Shown one piece after another: positions 46,459 through 56,700 of a DNA stretch of 64,000 nt. The notes beneath the pieces are model-generated. The model worked only from the letters and a program-made list of their open reading frames with translations, made no database searches and had not been told where the DNA came from. The position numbers were made by a program, and so were the translations under genes. Positions within the stretch are counted from its first letter, which is position 1, and each line of letters opens with the position of its first letter. The DNA is from Closterium sp. NIES-65 (lineage: Eukaryota; Streptophyta; Zygnematophyceae; Desmidiales; Closteriaceae), in assembly GCA_948144175.1 (NCBI GenBank), contig CANXME010002129.1, positions 1 to 64,000 of the forward strand, in the 5' to 3' direction.

Positions 46459-49400
46459 CCAACCACACACCCAACCACACCCGCACCCACACACGCACCT
46501 GTAGGTGACGTATTGCATGGCAAGGTTGGTGATGCGGTCGGGCAGGCTGTTGGGGTCGGTGCGCACGGGCGCCAGCAGGTGCAGGTACGAGTTCAGCAGG
46601 CGGCCAGCGCACTTGTCCGCGAACATGGTGGCGAACGCCTTGTCATCGCCCTTGGCGTACTTGGGATTGCCAAACCTGCGGGACAGGGACGAATGGGGGT
46701 GTGGTAACTTGTGAGGCAACCAAAACATGCGGGCAGCGCACTTATTGGCAAACATGGAGACGAACGCCCTGTCCTCGCCCGCCCTTGGCGTACTCGGGAT
46801 TGCCAAACCTCTGGGAGCGTGGGGAATGGGTGAGTGCGGTTAACGACGTGAGAGCGTGTGGAATCGCAACTGATGACACGAGAGCCCCTCGCACATGCGG
46901 TTGATGTGCAACAGCCACTTCTTGACCTTTCCACCATGCCCGTAACCCCCACGCCCTTGCCCAGAACCTTCAACGCCCCCCCAGCATCCCTTGAAGGGCA
47001 TCGCCAACACAGCATCCCACCCACCTGTGGAACATGCGGTTGATGATGTGCAGCAGCCACTTCTTCACCTTCCACCACGCCCACTGCTTGCGCTGCTCGG
47101 GGTCCGACGGCTGCCCTTCAGTGGGCACAGGCCGCTCCAGCAGCGCGTGGAAGCACTCCATCCACGCCAGGAACACCGCCTCCTGCTGCACCATCTCGGG
47201 CACCTTGAGCTGTTATTGGGGGATCGGGGTTGACAGCGGTGGTGGTATGAGGGAGGAACGGAAGCGGAGAGGGGAAGGGTGGGTTTAGCAGCGTGTAGAA
47301 GCATTCCATCCACGCCAGGAGCACGCCCTCCTGCCTCAGCGGCCATCAGGATGAGGGGTGGTGGGTTGGGGGAATGGGGAAATGGGAAGATGAAGAAACG
47401 GAATGATAGGGAGACGGAGAGATGGGGGGATGGGTATGGAAGGGACGTTAGAGGAGAGAGAAGGGGTAGCACCACAAGAGCGCGTACGCTCATCCGTTCA
47501 CGCAGCATTGCTTAGAGTCGCATGCCCATTCACGCGGGTGGAGATGTGGCACTCACGTAGCAGGCGGACCAGAAGATCTTGAGCACGAGCTTGATGTACT
47601 CGGCAATATCGAGGGACGGGTTGGGCACGGCCAGCAGCTGCTGCAGAATGACCAGCAGCTGCGGGAAGGTGCTGGTTACCACCTCGTGCACGGGCACGCG
47701 GTCCTCCTCGTCCTTGAACCTGCACGCGCACGAGGAGCGGGGGGGTGTGGGGGACGGAGAATGAAAGGAGTGGATGGCGGATGGCGGGTGCGAGCACGGA
47801 AGAGAAAGGGCAGGGAAGGTACACGTGCCACGATTGCACGTACTCGTATTTGCGCGCGACCCATCACGCCCCATCACACGTACTCGTATTTCGGCGCGAC
47901 CCATCACGCCCCATCACACGTACTCGTATTTGCGCGCGACCCATCACGCCCCATCACACGTACTCGTATTTGCGCGCGAGCACGCGGACGACGACGAGCG
48001 CGCCGTAGACGCGCGGCTGGTCGGGGCTGTGCAGGTTCGCGAGCGCCTGCTGCAGCAGCGCCGGCATGCGCTCGGGGTAGTCGCTCTGCACCACCGCCTT
48101 GAGCACCTCGATCAGCTGCGACCTGCGGGGGGTGCAGAGTGGGGGGAAGCGGCAGGGGGGAGAGTGGAGGGAGCGTGAATGGGTGTCAGGGGTGTCAGGT
48201 GAACGGGGGTAAAGGGTCCAATAAGCAATTGCAGATTCAAAATGATTACAGAAGGGTAGGGGTGAGAACACGAATCGAAGACGGGAATGCACGGGCAGCA
48301 AGCGATGCATGTGCAGCGCGGGAATGCGAGGGCAGGACGGCAGCGCACCTGATGAGCGGCGGGCAGCAGATGACGGCCTCCACGAGGTTGTCCCGCACCG
48401 CCGCCACGTCACCCTCCGAGAACAGCGGCGAACCTGCCGGGATCGCCGGGGATGGAACGCGCACACTTTTAATGAAACGCTCAGCAGGCTACGAGAATCA
48501 TATCACCCGCCAATGGCATCCTATACCATCCGCCCACCCCGATCCCATCCCTCGCCCTCGTCGAACAAGTATAGCCTCATCCGTTATGGCACTCGAGTAC
48601 CACCTGCTTCGATATAAGACGGTGCGCTTGGTTCCTTCCGCGTGAACTATCCCATCGTCTGCTCATCTCACAGAGCCGCATTCTCAAATTCTTTGTCAGG
48701 CACTGACTAGAACAATTAGCTTATAACGAGGCGACGACTCACCTGAAGAAGCGGCCTCGGTAGCGTCGGATTTGGTTCTCCAGTTGCGCGACACGGTGTT
48801 CTTGAAGTGAATAGCCGCCACCTGGCGGATCGCGAGGTCCACGTCAGCACGCACGACCATCTGCAGCAGCGCCACGAGATGCCCCGGCACGAACTGATTC
48901 TGCCGATTCGGAACGAGGACGGGGGGAGCAAGGAGATGACGAAAGAAGTTAGTTAGGCGTCGCCTGAGATTGCGACAATGCGCGAACGCAGCGGCGGTTT
49001 GAACGGTTTCCGTCGACGGGGCAAATTCCTCGTTGTCGAGCAATGCTCGTGCTCCTCGATCATGCTTGCGTTCGGTCAAGCAAGTGGGATATAATGAAGC
49101 GAAACCCGGAGTTTTGGAACGCAAGAATATACGAATTCAGCTAGCTAAGTTGTGAGAAAGGACAACTATCGATTTGCTAAGAAAGGATGCACAGACGGGA
49201 TGATATACGGACATGATGATCTACGGACAGAATGATTCACCGAAGGGATGATCTACAAACGGGATGATCTACGAAAGGGATGATTTACGGACGGGATGAT
49301 CTACGGACGGGATAAACTACGAGCGGGATAATCTACATAAGAAATGATCTACGAACGGGAAGATTTACAGACGGACCTGCACGAGGTGAGCCTCGCCGGC

Positions 49401-49466
49401 CTTGCGCTCCTCGGGATTGGCGCTGAGGGCCTGCTGCAGCACGCCGGACAGCTGCGCTAAATCCAT
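39283..49466 (-). CDS. Importin-7/8 type nuclear import receptor (SAD2-like), 22 exons
   Basis: Exons in transcript order: 49466-49377, 48899-48743, 48433-48349, 48122-47964, 47719-47557, 47209-47025, 46675-46499, 46181-46036, 45618-45495, 45283-45097, 44817-44658, 44227-44186, 43799-43681, 43151-42935, 42502-42371, 42075-41972, 41567-41391, 41062-40917, 40762-40614, 40392-40250, 39970-39841, 39446-39283. All junctions close in frame (3156 nt, 1051 aa). The N-terminus ([33 protein letters not shown]) is the Ran-binding importin-beta N-terminal domain. HEAT-type helices follow, with conserved blocks such as [12 protein letters not shown] [22 protein letters not shown] and [13 protein letters not shown]. 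An acidic tract (about 907-953) precedes [11 protein letters not shown]. The family carries cargo into the nucleus. Exon 20 has a NAGNAG acceptor (CAGCAG), so one Ala may be optional. Confidence 0.95.
39727..39772 (-). repeat. Diverged copy of exon 21 end in the last importin intron
   Basis: In the intron between exons 21 and 22, the minus strand reads [16 protein letters not shown] in frame, parallel to [16 protein letters not shown] of exon 21. The donor is not conserved in this copy. It is one of the exon-edge duplications of this gene. Confidence 0.8.
41272..41325 (-). repeat. Copy of exon 17 3' end with splice donor
   Basis: Downstream of exon 17, inside the following intron, the minus strand repeats the last about 20 codons ([21 protein letters not shown] with changes) followed by GTCCGT. 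The real donor is GTCTGT after 41391. The two are separated by a CAG-rich simple repeat. Confidence 0.85.
41643..41735 (-). repeat. Copy of exon 17 5' end with acceptor
   Basis: Upstream of exon 17, the minus strand holds CCCCCGCAG followed by a copy of the first about 28 codons ([19 protein letters not shown]), ending in a stop. Together with 41272-41325 this means both edges of exon 17 have been duplicated outward. Confidence 0.85.
42203..42363 (-). repeat. 15-bp minisatellite beside the exon 15 donor
   Basis: About ten copies of GAGCAGGTCGCATA (plus-strand view, 15-bp unit with GTGGCATA and GGAGCATA variants). The array begins within 10 bp of the exon 15 donor (GTACGG at 42370 downward). 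Confidence 0.88.
42813..42940 (-). repeat. 32-bp minisatellite repeating the exon 14 splice donor
   Basis: Four copies with an exact 32-bp period (starts at 42813, 42845, 42877, 42909). The copy nearest exon 14 holds CAAG followed by GTGGGT, the real donor (exon ends at 42935). Each further copy carries CCAAG then GTGCGT or GTGGGT. Thus up to four candidate donors are spaced 32 bp apart; the frame would shift with each step. Confidence 0.9.
43211..43352 (-). repeat. Copy of exon 14 5' half with acceptor
   Basis: Immediately upstream of exon 14 is a second copy of its acceptor and first about 45 codons ([17 protein letters not shown]...RAMGTVLE). It is nearly identical to the real exon. The copy runs out of frame before reaching the real exon 14, so use of the distal acceptor alone would not give a functional protein. 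Confidence 0.9.
43520..43600 (-). repeat. GGCAGGCAGGCAT repeat in the importin intron after exon 13
   Basis: Short repeats of GGCAGGCAGGCATGGCA/GACA type located about 80-160 bp after the exon 13 donor. No coding meaning. Confidence 0.7.
43852..43910 (-). repeat. Copy of exon 13 5' end with acceptor
   Basis: About 105 bp upstream of exon 13, the minus strand repeats an acceptor (AACAG) and the start of exon 13 ([16 protein letters not shown]). The following intronic bases are also duplicated (GGTGACAAGGGGTGGAGAGCGG twice on the plus strand), so the unit spans the intron/exon boundary. Confidence 0.88.
44501..44620 (-). repeat. Copy of exon 11 3' half with donor, next to a C-run
   Basis: Downstream of exon 11 lies a copy of its last about 32 codons ([20 protein letters not shown]...) with an intact GTGAGT donor. 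An upstream ATGCAG could act as acceptor, but it would be in the wrong phase (exon 11 ends in phase 1). A run of about 18 C on the plus strand (44600-44620) separates copy and exon, and may be an assembly weak point. Confidence 0.88.
45847..45971 (-). repeat. Two extra copies of the exon 8 3' end with donor
   Basis: Downstream of exon 8 (which ends at 46036), two further copies of its end ([11 protein letters not shown] then GTGGGT) lie at about 45917-45971 and 45847-45893. The nearer copy keeps the frame of the exon and the donor. The farther one is shorter and changed at the donor. Confidence 0.88.
46402..46456 (-). repeat. (CA)n microsatellite after the exon 7 donor
   Basis: About 25 CA dinucleotides (TG on the minus strand) starting about 40 bp after the donor of importin exon 7, with TG-rich lead-in right from the donor GTGCGT. 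Confidence 0.95.
46731..46812 (-). repeat. Copy of exon 7 5' end upstream of exon 7
   Basis: The minus strand repeats AGGTTTGGCAATCCC and the next about 25 codons of exon 7 ([19 protein letters not shown]) with a frame shift inside. The acceptor reads AGAGG instead of GCAGG, so it may be inactive. Confidence 0.85.
47837..47980 (-). repeat. 40-bp minisatellite repeating the exon 4 splice donor
   Basis: Exact 40-bp period, four copies (TACTCG at 47841, 47881, 47921, 47961 on the plus strand). The last copy contains the end of exon 4 (to 47964) and its donor GTACGT. The other three lie in the intron and repeat CGCGCAAATACGA followed by GTACGTG, so four equivalent donors are present. Confidence 0.93.
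49193..49376 (-). repeat. 16-17-bp repeat beginning at the exon 1 donor
   Basis: About eleven degenerate copies of CGGGATGATCTACGGA (plus strand) fill half of intron 1 of the importin gene. In transcript orientation the array begins with the donor GTCCGT itself, and similar CGTCCGTA sequences recur through the array. Confidence 0.82.
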
Positions 49467-50376
49467 GGCGGCGATATGCACGAAACACGCGGAGCAGACG
49501 AAAGTTGCGGACCCGCGCACGGGCAGACGAGGCTAGAGCGGGCTAGAATCTTGCAGGAGTAGAGATGCAACGCGTGCTGGCCTCGAGCTTGCCAAGGCAA
49601 AGAGAGCGCAACAGCGGAATTCTCGAGGAATTTATTGTGAGGTTGCGGTGGGGGAAGACTCAGAAGTGATGGTTCTTGGGGGATGGACGGGATGGTGTGG
49701 GATGGGATGGGTCACGGATTCACGGGTGTCAGGCATCCATGCTGTGATGTGCTGTGCAACCACCTGTGAGATTCGCCCGAGAAGGGAATGAGTTCCCAAG
49801 AAGAGCCTGACGGGTTCAGGGTTCAGGGTTTATTTCGTGGAAAACTAGTGGCCCATGTGTGTCGCACACAGCGAGGCGGCGTGGGGTTGAGGGTGCCGTG
49901 GCGACAGTCTACGACCGTTGCAACAGATCTCACTAATGCTGCTCCAGTAACGGGGATGGCAAGTTGTTCTCCTGATATGGCTATTTGTGAACTTATACGT
50001 TACATGATGAATACTTAATATCTAACCCCATGTGAACAGGTGTACCGCAGGAAGTGCCAATCCGCCCTACATGCTCAGGATGGGTCACAGGGCAGTTTCC
50101 CTAACAAACACGAGCCCAAAACGTACGGTTATCAGGCCTGGTGGCACATGACCAGGCAAACCCTGGAAGTTAGTACATGCACCAAAATAACACCAGCGGA
50201 TGCCCTCCCAGTCTCAGCTTCGGTGCTGGATTACAGCCAGGCATCAATCCCTCATCCGAGTCTCTACAGGGAAGCGCTGCAATGGGAAGCCGCAACGAGA
50301 AACAACTTCATGCCTCGAGATGCTTCACACCAAGAGCGACACACTGAGAACCACATTCACTTCACGCCTCACTGCT
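49467..50376. other. Region between the importin start and the glutamate synthase stop
   Basis: About 910 bp: 5' flank and promoter of the importin gene (its first codon is at 49466) and 3' flank of the glutamate synthase gene, both on the minus strand. The plus frame at 50040-50582 overlaps the terminal exon and is not supported. No transposon or RNA gene was recognised. Confidence 0.5.
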
Positions 50377-53300
50377 TCATGCAAGAGCAGCGACGGGCTC
50401 CTCAGCAGCAGGCGCCTTGGCTTCTGGCGAGTTGGCTTCGCTGGGCGGCACGAGCTGCCAGAAGAGCGGCAGGAACTTGTCCCAATCCGCCAGGATGGCG
50501 GCCGCCTTGGCACTGCCCGTCAGATCCTGCTCAGCACACAGAGATGGTGGGAGGAGGAGATGCATGTGAGTGGGGAAAGTAGGGATACTTGTTCTAACAC
50601 AATTACACCTTGCATGATGCCTTTGCCCTGCAATAAGGGCGACAGAGAAACAAGGACGAGTGCAGGCACGGTGAGAGAGTCGGTGTGAGTGGGTGCAGAG
50701 AGAGCGTACCGCATGGTCCTGGATGAGCGACTTGAGCTGCTGCTGGCCCCCTGGTGACACCACTCTCTGCATCGCCACAATCTCCCGGTTCACCTGAGGA
50801 ATCACATCGATGTAACCAGCCAGATACAGCAAGGTTAGGAAGATAAATGCAGTAGAAATTCCTGATGTGAAGAGAAGTAAATAGATGTGACGGGGGGACA
50901 GTCGAGACAGAGATATCACCCACATTAAAACAGAAGGGGACGGGAGACGAGGTGGCAATAATAGGTAAGGAAGAGTGGGCAACGGACCTTGGGGGAGAAG
51001 GTGTCGTCCTCATCCAGGAAGTACCCGATGCCTCCCGTCATGCCCGCTGCTACATTGCGCCCCACCCTGTGGAACGCCGAGGGGAAAAAGGGGCCAGGGA
51101 GAGAGAGACAAGCGGTGAGGCCCAAACTCAACCCGTGATTCTCAATCCCCTAACCAAGGTGCCAGCCACCATGCACTCACAGCAGTGGCGAGCGGGTTAA
51201 GATATTTGGTCAATGCCTCATGCCCCCCCATGTCACTGCTCTCCCGTGTCCCAAATCCCTCGATCCCCCAACCCGCCAGCTGGGACTCACTTGCCAAGCG
51301 CCACAACAGTGCCGCCAGTCATGTACTCGCAGCAGTGGTCACCGGCGCCCTCCAGCACGGCATACACTTTGTAGTTGCGCACTGCAAAGCCTTTGAGTCG
51401 TTTCAAAACACTAGCACTCACTTGCCAAGGGCCACGACGGTGCCGCCAGTCATGTACTCGCAGCAGTGGTCACCGGCGCCCTCCAGCACGGCCTGCGCAT
51501 TGGAGTTGCGCACAGCGAAGCGCTCCCCCGCACACCCGCGCACAAACAGCCGCCCGCCCGTGGCGCCGTAGAGACACGTGTTGCCGATGATGGTGGCTGT
51601 CTCTGCCTGGAAGGTCGCTGCCTTGGACGGCACCACCACGATCTGCCCCCCCGCCATGCCCTGTGAGGCATCAGGTGAGGTGTGGGGGGAGGGAGATGGG
51701 ACAAGAAAGGATGTACGGATGAGGAAAAGGGTGATGAACGGCAGAAAGAAAGAGGTTTCTGCCGTAAGTGCTGTGCAGAGAGGTGCTGCAGTTCTGGTGG
51801 CAAGGTGTCTCCGTTGTTTATAGTACCTTGCCCACGTAGTCGTTGGCCTCGCCGATGAGCCGAATGTTCATCCCGCCTGCCAGGAAGCACCCAAACGACT
51901 GCCCTGCGCTGCCCTTGAACCTGCAGAAAGGAATACCATGGGGAAGGGAAAGAAGAGTGTGGAAGAACGTGGGTCTTGATCCGGACAAGGTATATGTGGA
52001 GTGGCAAAATGTGAGCCAAATGTGAGCCCGCACAAACAGAGAATATGAGGGTTGGCCTGCTCCAAAAGGTATATCTAGTGCACCCATATTGCAGGGAGGG
52101 CGAAGAACATCAGAGGCGAAGGATGATGCAGACGGGAGTGGGGGAGCGGGGGAGCAGTGGGAGGCTCACGTGATGTTGACGGCACCAGTGAAGCCCGAGT
52201 CCCCATGGCGCTTGGCAATGGCGCCCGCCACGCGGCCACACGTGGAGCGGTCCGTGTTGACTATGGGCGTGGCCAGCTGCACCACCTTGTTCTGCTCTAT
52301 GGCCGCCATCACCTGCTCGTCGGCACACAGGGGACACACGTTGGGCGCACAGGGGAGCACAAGGGGCAGGGCGGGCAGGAAAGGGAAACAGAGTGAAGGT
52401 CAGTGAGCAGCCTGTGTTGACTATGGGCGTGGCCAGCTGCACCACCTTGTTCTGCTCTATGGCCGCCATTACCTGCACACGGGGAGAAGAGCGAGGGCTT
52501 GCGATTAGCAAAACAATGTTCAGAGCAAGCAATGTCGACAGATACATGATGCATGTATGTCATACGGATGTAGGGAGGGAGGCCAGCGAGTTGCAATCAC
52601 GTGGGGGGTGTATCATGTATGTATAGGAAAGGTGGGCATATGTTGGGGGTGGGGGTGCAACGCACGGTGGGGTTGGCGAGGAGGGTGTCGTCCAGCATGG
52701 GCCCGTTGGAGTGCACCTCCTGTGCCATGCGCTCCGTGCTGCTTGCTGATGACACCCCGGGGTACTGCCATGTGCGCGCAGACGAGAGGAGGAATGGGTA
52801 GACAGTGAGGGGGGGGGGGGGGGGGGGGGGGAGGGGGGGGAAGGGGGGTTTGAGAACACGTGTTGGAGTGCACCTCCTGTGCCATGCACGCTGAGCTGCT
52901 CGCCGATGACACCCCGGGGTACTGGTGGGGCGCCGTGGCATGGGGGAGAGGTGGGGCGAGACGAGGGAGGGCCGGTGTTGATGTTGTTAGTGAGGATGGA
53001 GGAATAATGGATTCTGTAGGCGCATGCAATGTACATGGCGATGTAGCATAGCAGTGAGGACATTGGGAACCAATGGCATGCATGCATGCATGCACAGGTG
53101 GAGGACAGGCCCATGGTGTGAGGGGCAAGGAGCAGCGTGCATGGCTGAGAGGGTGTGCAGGGGTGGCCGATGTGCATGCAGAGGCGAGGGGCAGCTTACG
53201 GTGAGGAGGTAGGAGAGGTCGATGGAGTTGGTCTTAGCGAGTGCCACATCCCTGGCCTTGAGTGCGTTCACTCGCCCCACCAGCTCGTCCAGACTCTTCA

Positions 53301-53667
53301 TGCCCAGTGATGCCAGCCCAACCCGCACCTGCAATGCGCGGGGAGGAGAGAGATGGGTTTCAAAGGGCGGAGGTGGACGAGTGAGGAGGGGAGGCGGCCA
53401 ACTAGCAGGGAACTGATGAGGGAATACCGACGGAAGGGGAAAGGGGGGAGGGATATGTGCAGGGTGGTCCAAACTCATCGTGCTTTTAAAAGGGAGGAGG
53501 AGAGACCAAGCACAAGCAGGAGAGGGAGAAAAAGGGAGAGGGAGAGGGCGAGGGAGAGGGAGAGGGCGAGGGAGTGGAACGGCAATGACCTCCTCTGCAA
53601 CGAAGACAAAGTAGTTGACCAGGTCTGACGGCACCCCTGGGAAGCGCGCCCTCAGCTCCTCCCTCTG

Positions 53668-53717
<50 letters not shown>

Positions 53718-56700
53718 GCACACACACACACACACACACATACACACACACACACATGTGCATGGTTGCAGGGGGAAGAGAGGCACCGGGGCACACACGG
53801 AGAAAGAGGCTAAGTGGAAAAGAGAAGCGAGAGCGGAAACAAGATGAGGGACACACGGAGTTGATAGAAAAGGTATTGGGCGGTTGCTTAGAGCCAACAA
53901 ACAGTATGCCCAGAACCAGCATTTCTAGCAAGAGACGCCAGCTGAAAGTGACGGTGGGTACCTGAGAAGCAACCCCCACAGGGCAGTTGTTGGTGTGGCA
54001 GATGCGAGCCATGATGCACCCCGTGGCGATCATGGCGAGCGACCCAAAGCCAAACTCGTCAGCGCCCATGGCAGCCGCCACGAGCACGTCCGTGCCGCAC
54101 TTGATGCCCCCGTCCACCCTCAGCACCACACGGTCCCTCAGCCCGTTGGCGAGAAGTGTCTGGAAGCGAGGTGAGACGGAAAGAGAGAGAAGTAGAGGGG
54201 GAAAAGAATTGAGGTGAAGAGTAGAGCACGGTGCAAAACGACCGTGTAAAGCGCGACACTCCTAAGACTGGCGTGTTTCACAGAATGCATTCCCTGCCAT
54301 ATGCGTTTCCCACTGCAGTGCCCCATCATCGCACCTGGTGCGTCTCAGTGAGACCCATCTCCCAGGGCCCGCCAGCATGCTTGATGGAGCTGATGGGGCT
54401 GGCGCCCGTGCCGCCATCATGCCCCGAGATCTGGATGATGTCCGCATTCGCCTTGGCCACTCCGCTCGCCACTGTTCCGATGCCCGCCTCCGCCACCAGC
54501 TTCACTGACACCTTCGCCGCTGGGTTCACCTGGGTGGGTGGCAGGGGTTAAAAGGACATGGGGAGGAAATGCAATAAGCTTTGGGTGCAATCAAAGAAAT
54601 GCCCGCCTCCGCCACCAGCTTCACTGACACCTTCGTCACTGGGTTCACCTGGAGTGACAGGGGTTTGGAAGGAGATAAATCAGGCAGCATTAAGGGGAGG
54701 GCAAGTTGGTGGGATCCGCTTCATTCGCATGCATGGCTGATGGTGTCTGTGAACATGACATGCTTTTTGACAGTAATGCGGCGCACACCCACAACCTAAG
54801 AGCACAGTCGAAGCTAGGCTCACCTGGTGGAGGTCGAAGATGAGCTGAGCAAGGTCTTCAATGGAGTAGATGTCATGGTGGGGCGGGGGCGAGATGAGTG
54901 GCACGCCCGGCTTGGAGCTCCGGAGCTGGGCAATGTAGGGCGACACCTTCTTGCCCGGCAGCTGCCCGCCCTCGCCCGGCTTCGCCCCCTGCGCCACCTT
55001 GATCTCCAGCTGCTCCGCATTCGCCAGGAACGTCGGCGTCACGCCAAACCGCCCCGACGCCACCTGCTTGATCGCACTCGTCGCCTTGTCGCCGTTCCTC
55101 AACCCCTTGAGATGGGGGAAGGTGGGCGACCGCCCGTCTGCATCTACATCCTCCAGCTCCACCCATCTCATCGGGTCCTCTCCGCCCTCACCCGAGTTGC
55201 TCTTCCCGCCCAGCCGGTTCATCGCGACCGCGATCACCTCGTGGCACTCCCTGGAAATGGCGCCCAGAGACATGCCTCCGGTGCAGAACCGCGTGGCGAT
55301 CGACGCCGCCGACTCGACCTCCTCCAGGGGAATCGCCGTGCGGCTGGCAGTGTCGAGCTCGAGCAGGTCACGGAGGACGTTGACGGGGCGCGTGGCGAGG
55401 TGGGCCTGGTAGGCGGAGTAGGCGGTCTGCTCCCCCTGGCGCACGGCCTTGTGCAGCAGCTTGCTCATCTCGGGGTTGTTGCTGTGGTACTCGCCGCCCT
55501 GCCTCACCTGCAGGAACCCCATGTTCTCCAGCTTCCCCTTGCCCTCCGCGCCAAACCCCTTCGCCCAGAATGTCAGACTCTCGTTTGCGAGCTGTGGAAA
55601 CCATGGGGACAGGAGGGAGGGAAGACAGGGTGTTATGATGAGTCTTGCTGAACAGCCAGACCTTGTGTCCACAGCATTGCATGGCACAAGGGTGGTATTC
55701 GTGATGTGAAAGCAAGAAATGGAAGGGAGAGGAAGCAACGCCCTGCAGCCCTCACCTCGTCGAGAGTGAGTCCGCCAATGCGGGAGACGGAGCCCTTGAA
55801 GGCGCGGTCCACGACCGGGGCGCCGAGCCCGTAGATCTCAAAGATCTGCGCGCCACAGTAGCTCGACAGCAGCGATATGCCCATCTTGGACAGAATCTTC
55901 ATCAGCCCCTTCTCTATCGCCTGCAGTGATGGGAAGCACAGGGAGATGGGGAATACAGTAAGCTCCAACTCAGCTTGTGGCTGTCAAAGATTCATTCGCC
56001 TGCAAACAGGAATGAGCAATGAGCCCGCCTTGCAGTAACAGAACAAGCAGCAACGGACGCACCTTGCGGTAGTTGAGCTGCGCCTGCTCCGAGGTGACCG
56101 TGGGCAGCTTGCCAAACGTCATGAGCTTCTGCGTCTTCTCACTCGCCCGCCACTGCCGCACCGTCTCCAGGGCGCCGTACGCACACACAGCACTGGCACC
56201 ATACCCCACCAGGCACGCAAAGTGGTGAGTGCTGAAGCACTGCGCCGTCTCCACCACTATCGACGCATTCAGGCGCTTCCCAGTGCGGATCAAATGGTGG
56301 TGCACGGCGCCCACGGCCAATAGCGCCGGGATCGCCGGCCGGGTGGCGTCGAGCTGGTCGGCGTTGTCCGACAGCACTAGCAGCTGCGCTCCAGAGTCAA
56401 CAGCAGCATCAGCAGCAGCACAGAGGGCGTCGAGGCCGCGGGAGAGGGCGCCTTCCACGCCCTGGGAGACGTCGAAGAAGATGGGCAGGCGCGCTGCTGC
56501 GAGCTGCTTGTCGTCCATGAGCTCCTGCATCTCCGCCTCGTTGAGCACTGGCGAGGTGAGACGCACCTGGGGGTAGTAAGGATTGGAAGAGAAGGGGAGG
56601 AAGTGGAAATGCACGGTGAGAGAGAACAGGTTGGAGTGATGATGCTGCTGCTGCTATACGCCTGGAAGGTCCACCTAGTGAGCCCAGCAGCACCACATCA

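Noticed and set aside
54827-55651. Plus-strand frame of 274 codons
   Set aside because: It is antisense of exon 15 of glutamate synthase, which is strongly conserved on the minus strand.
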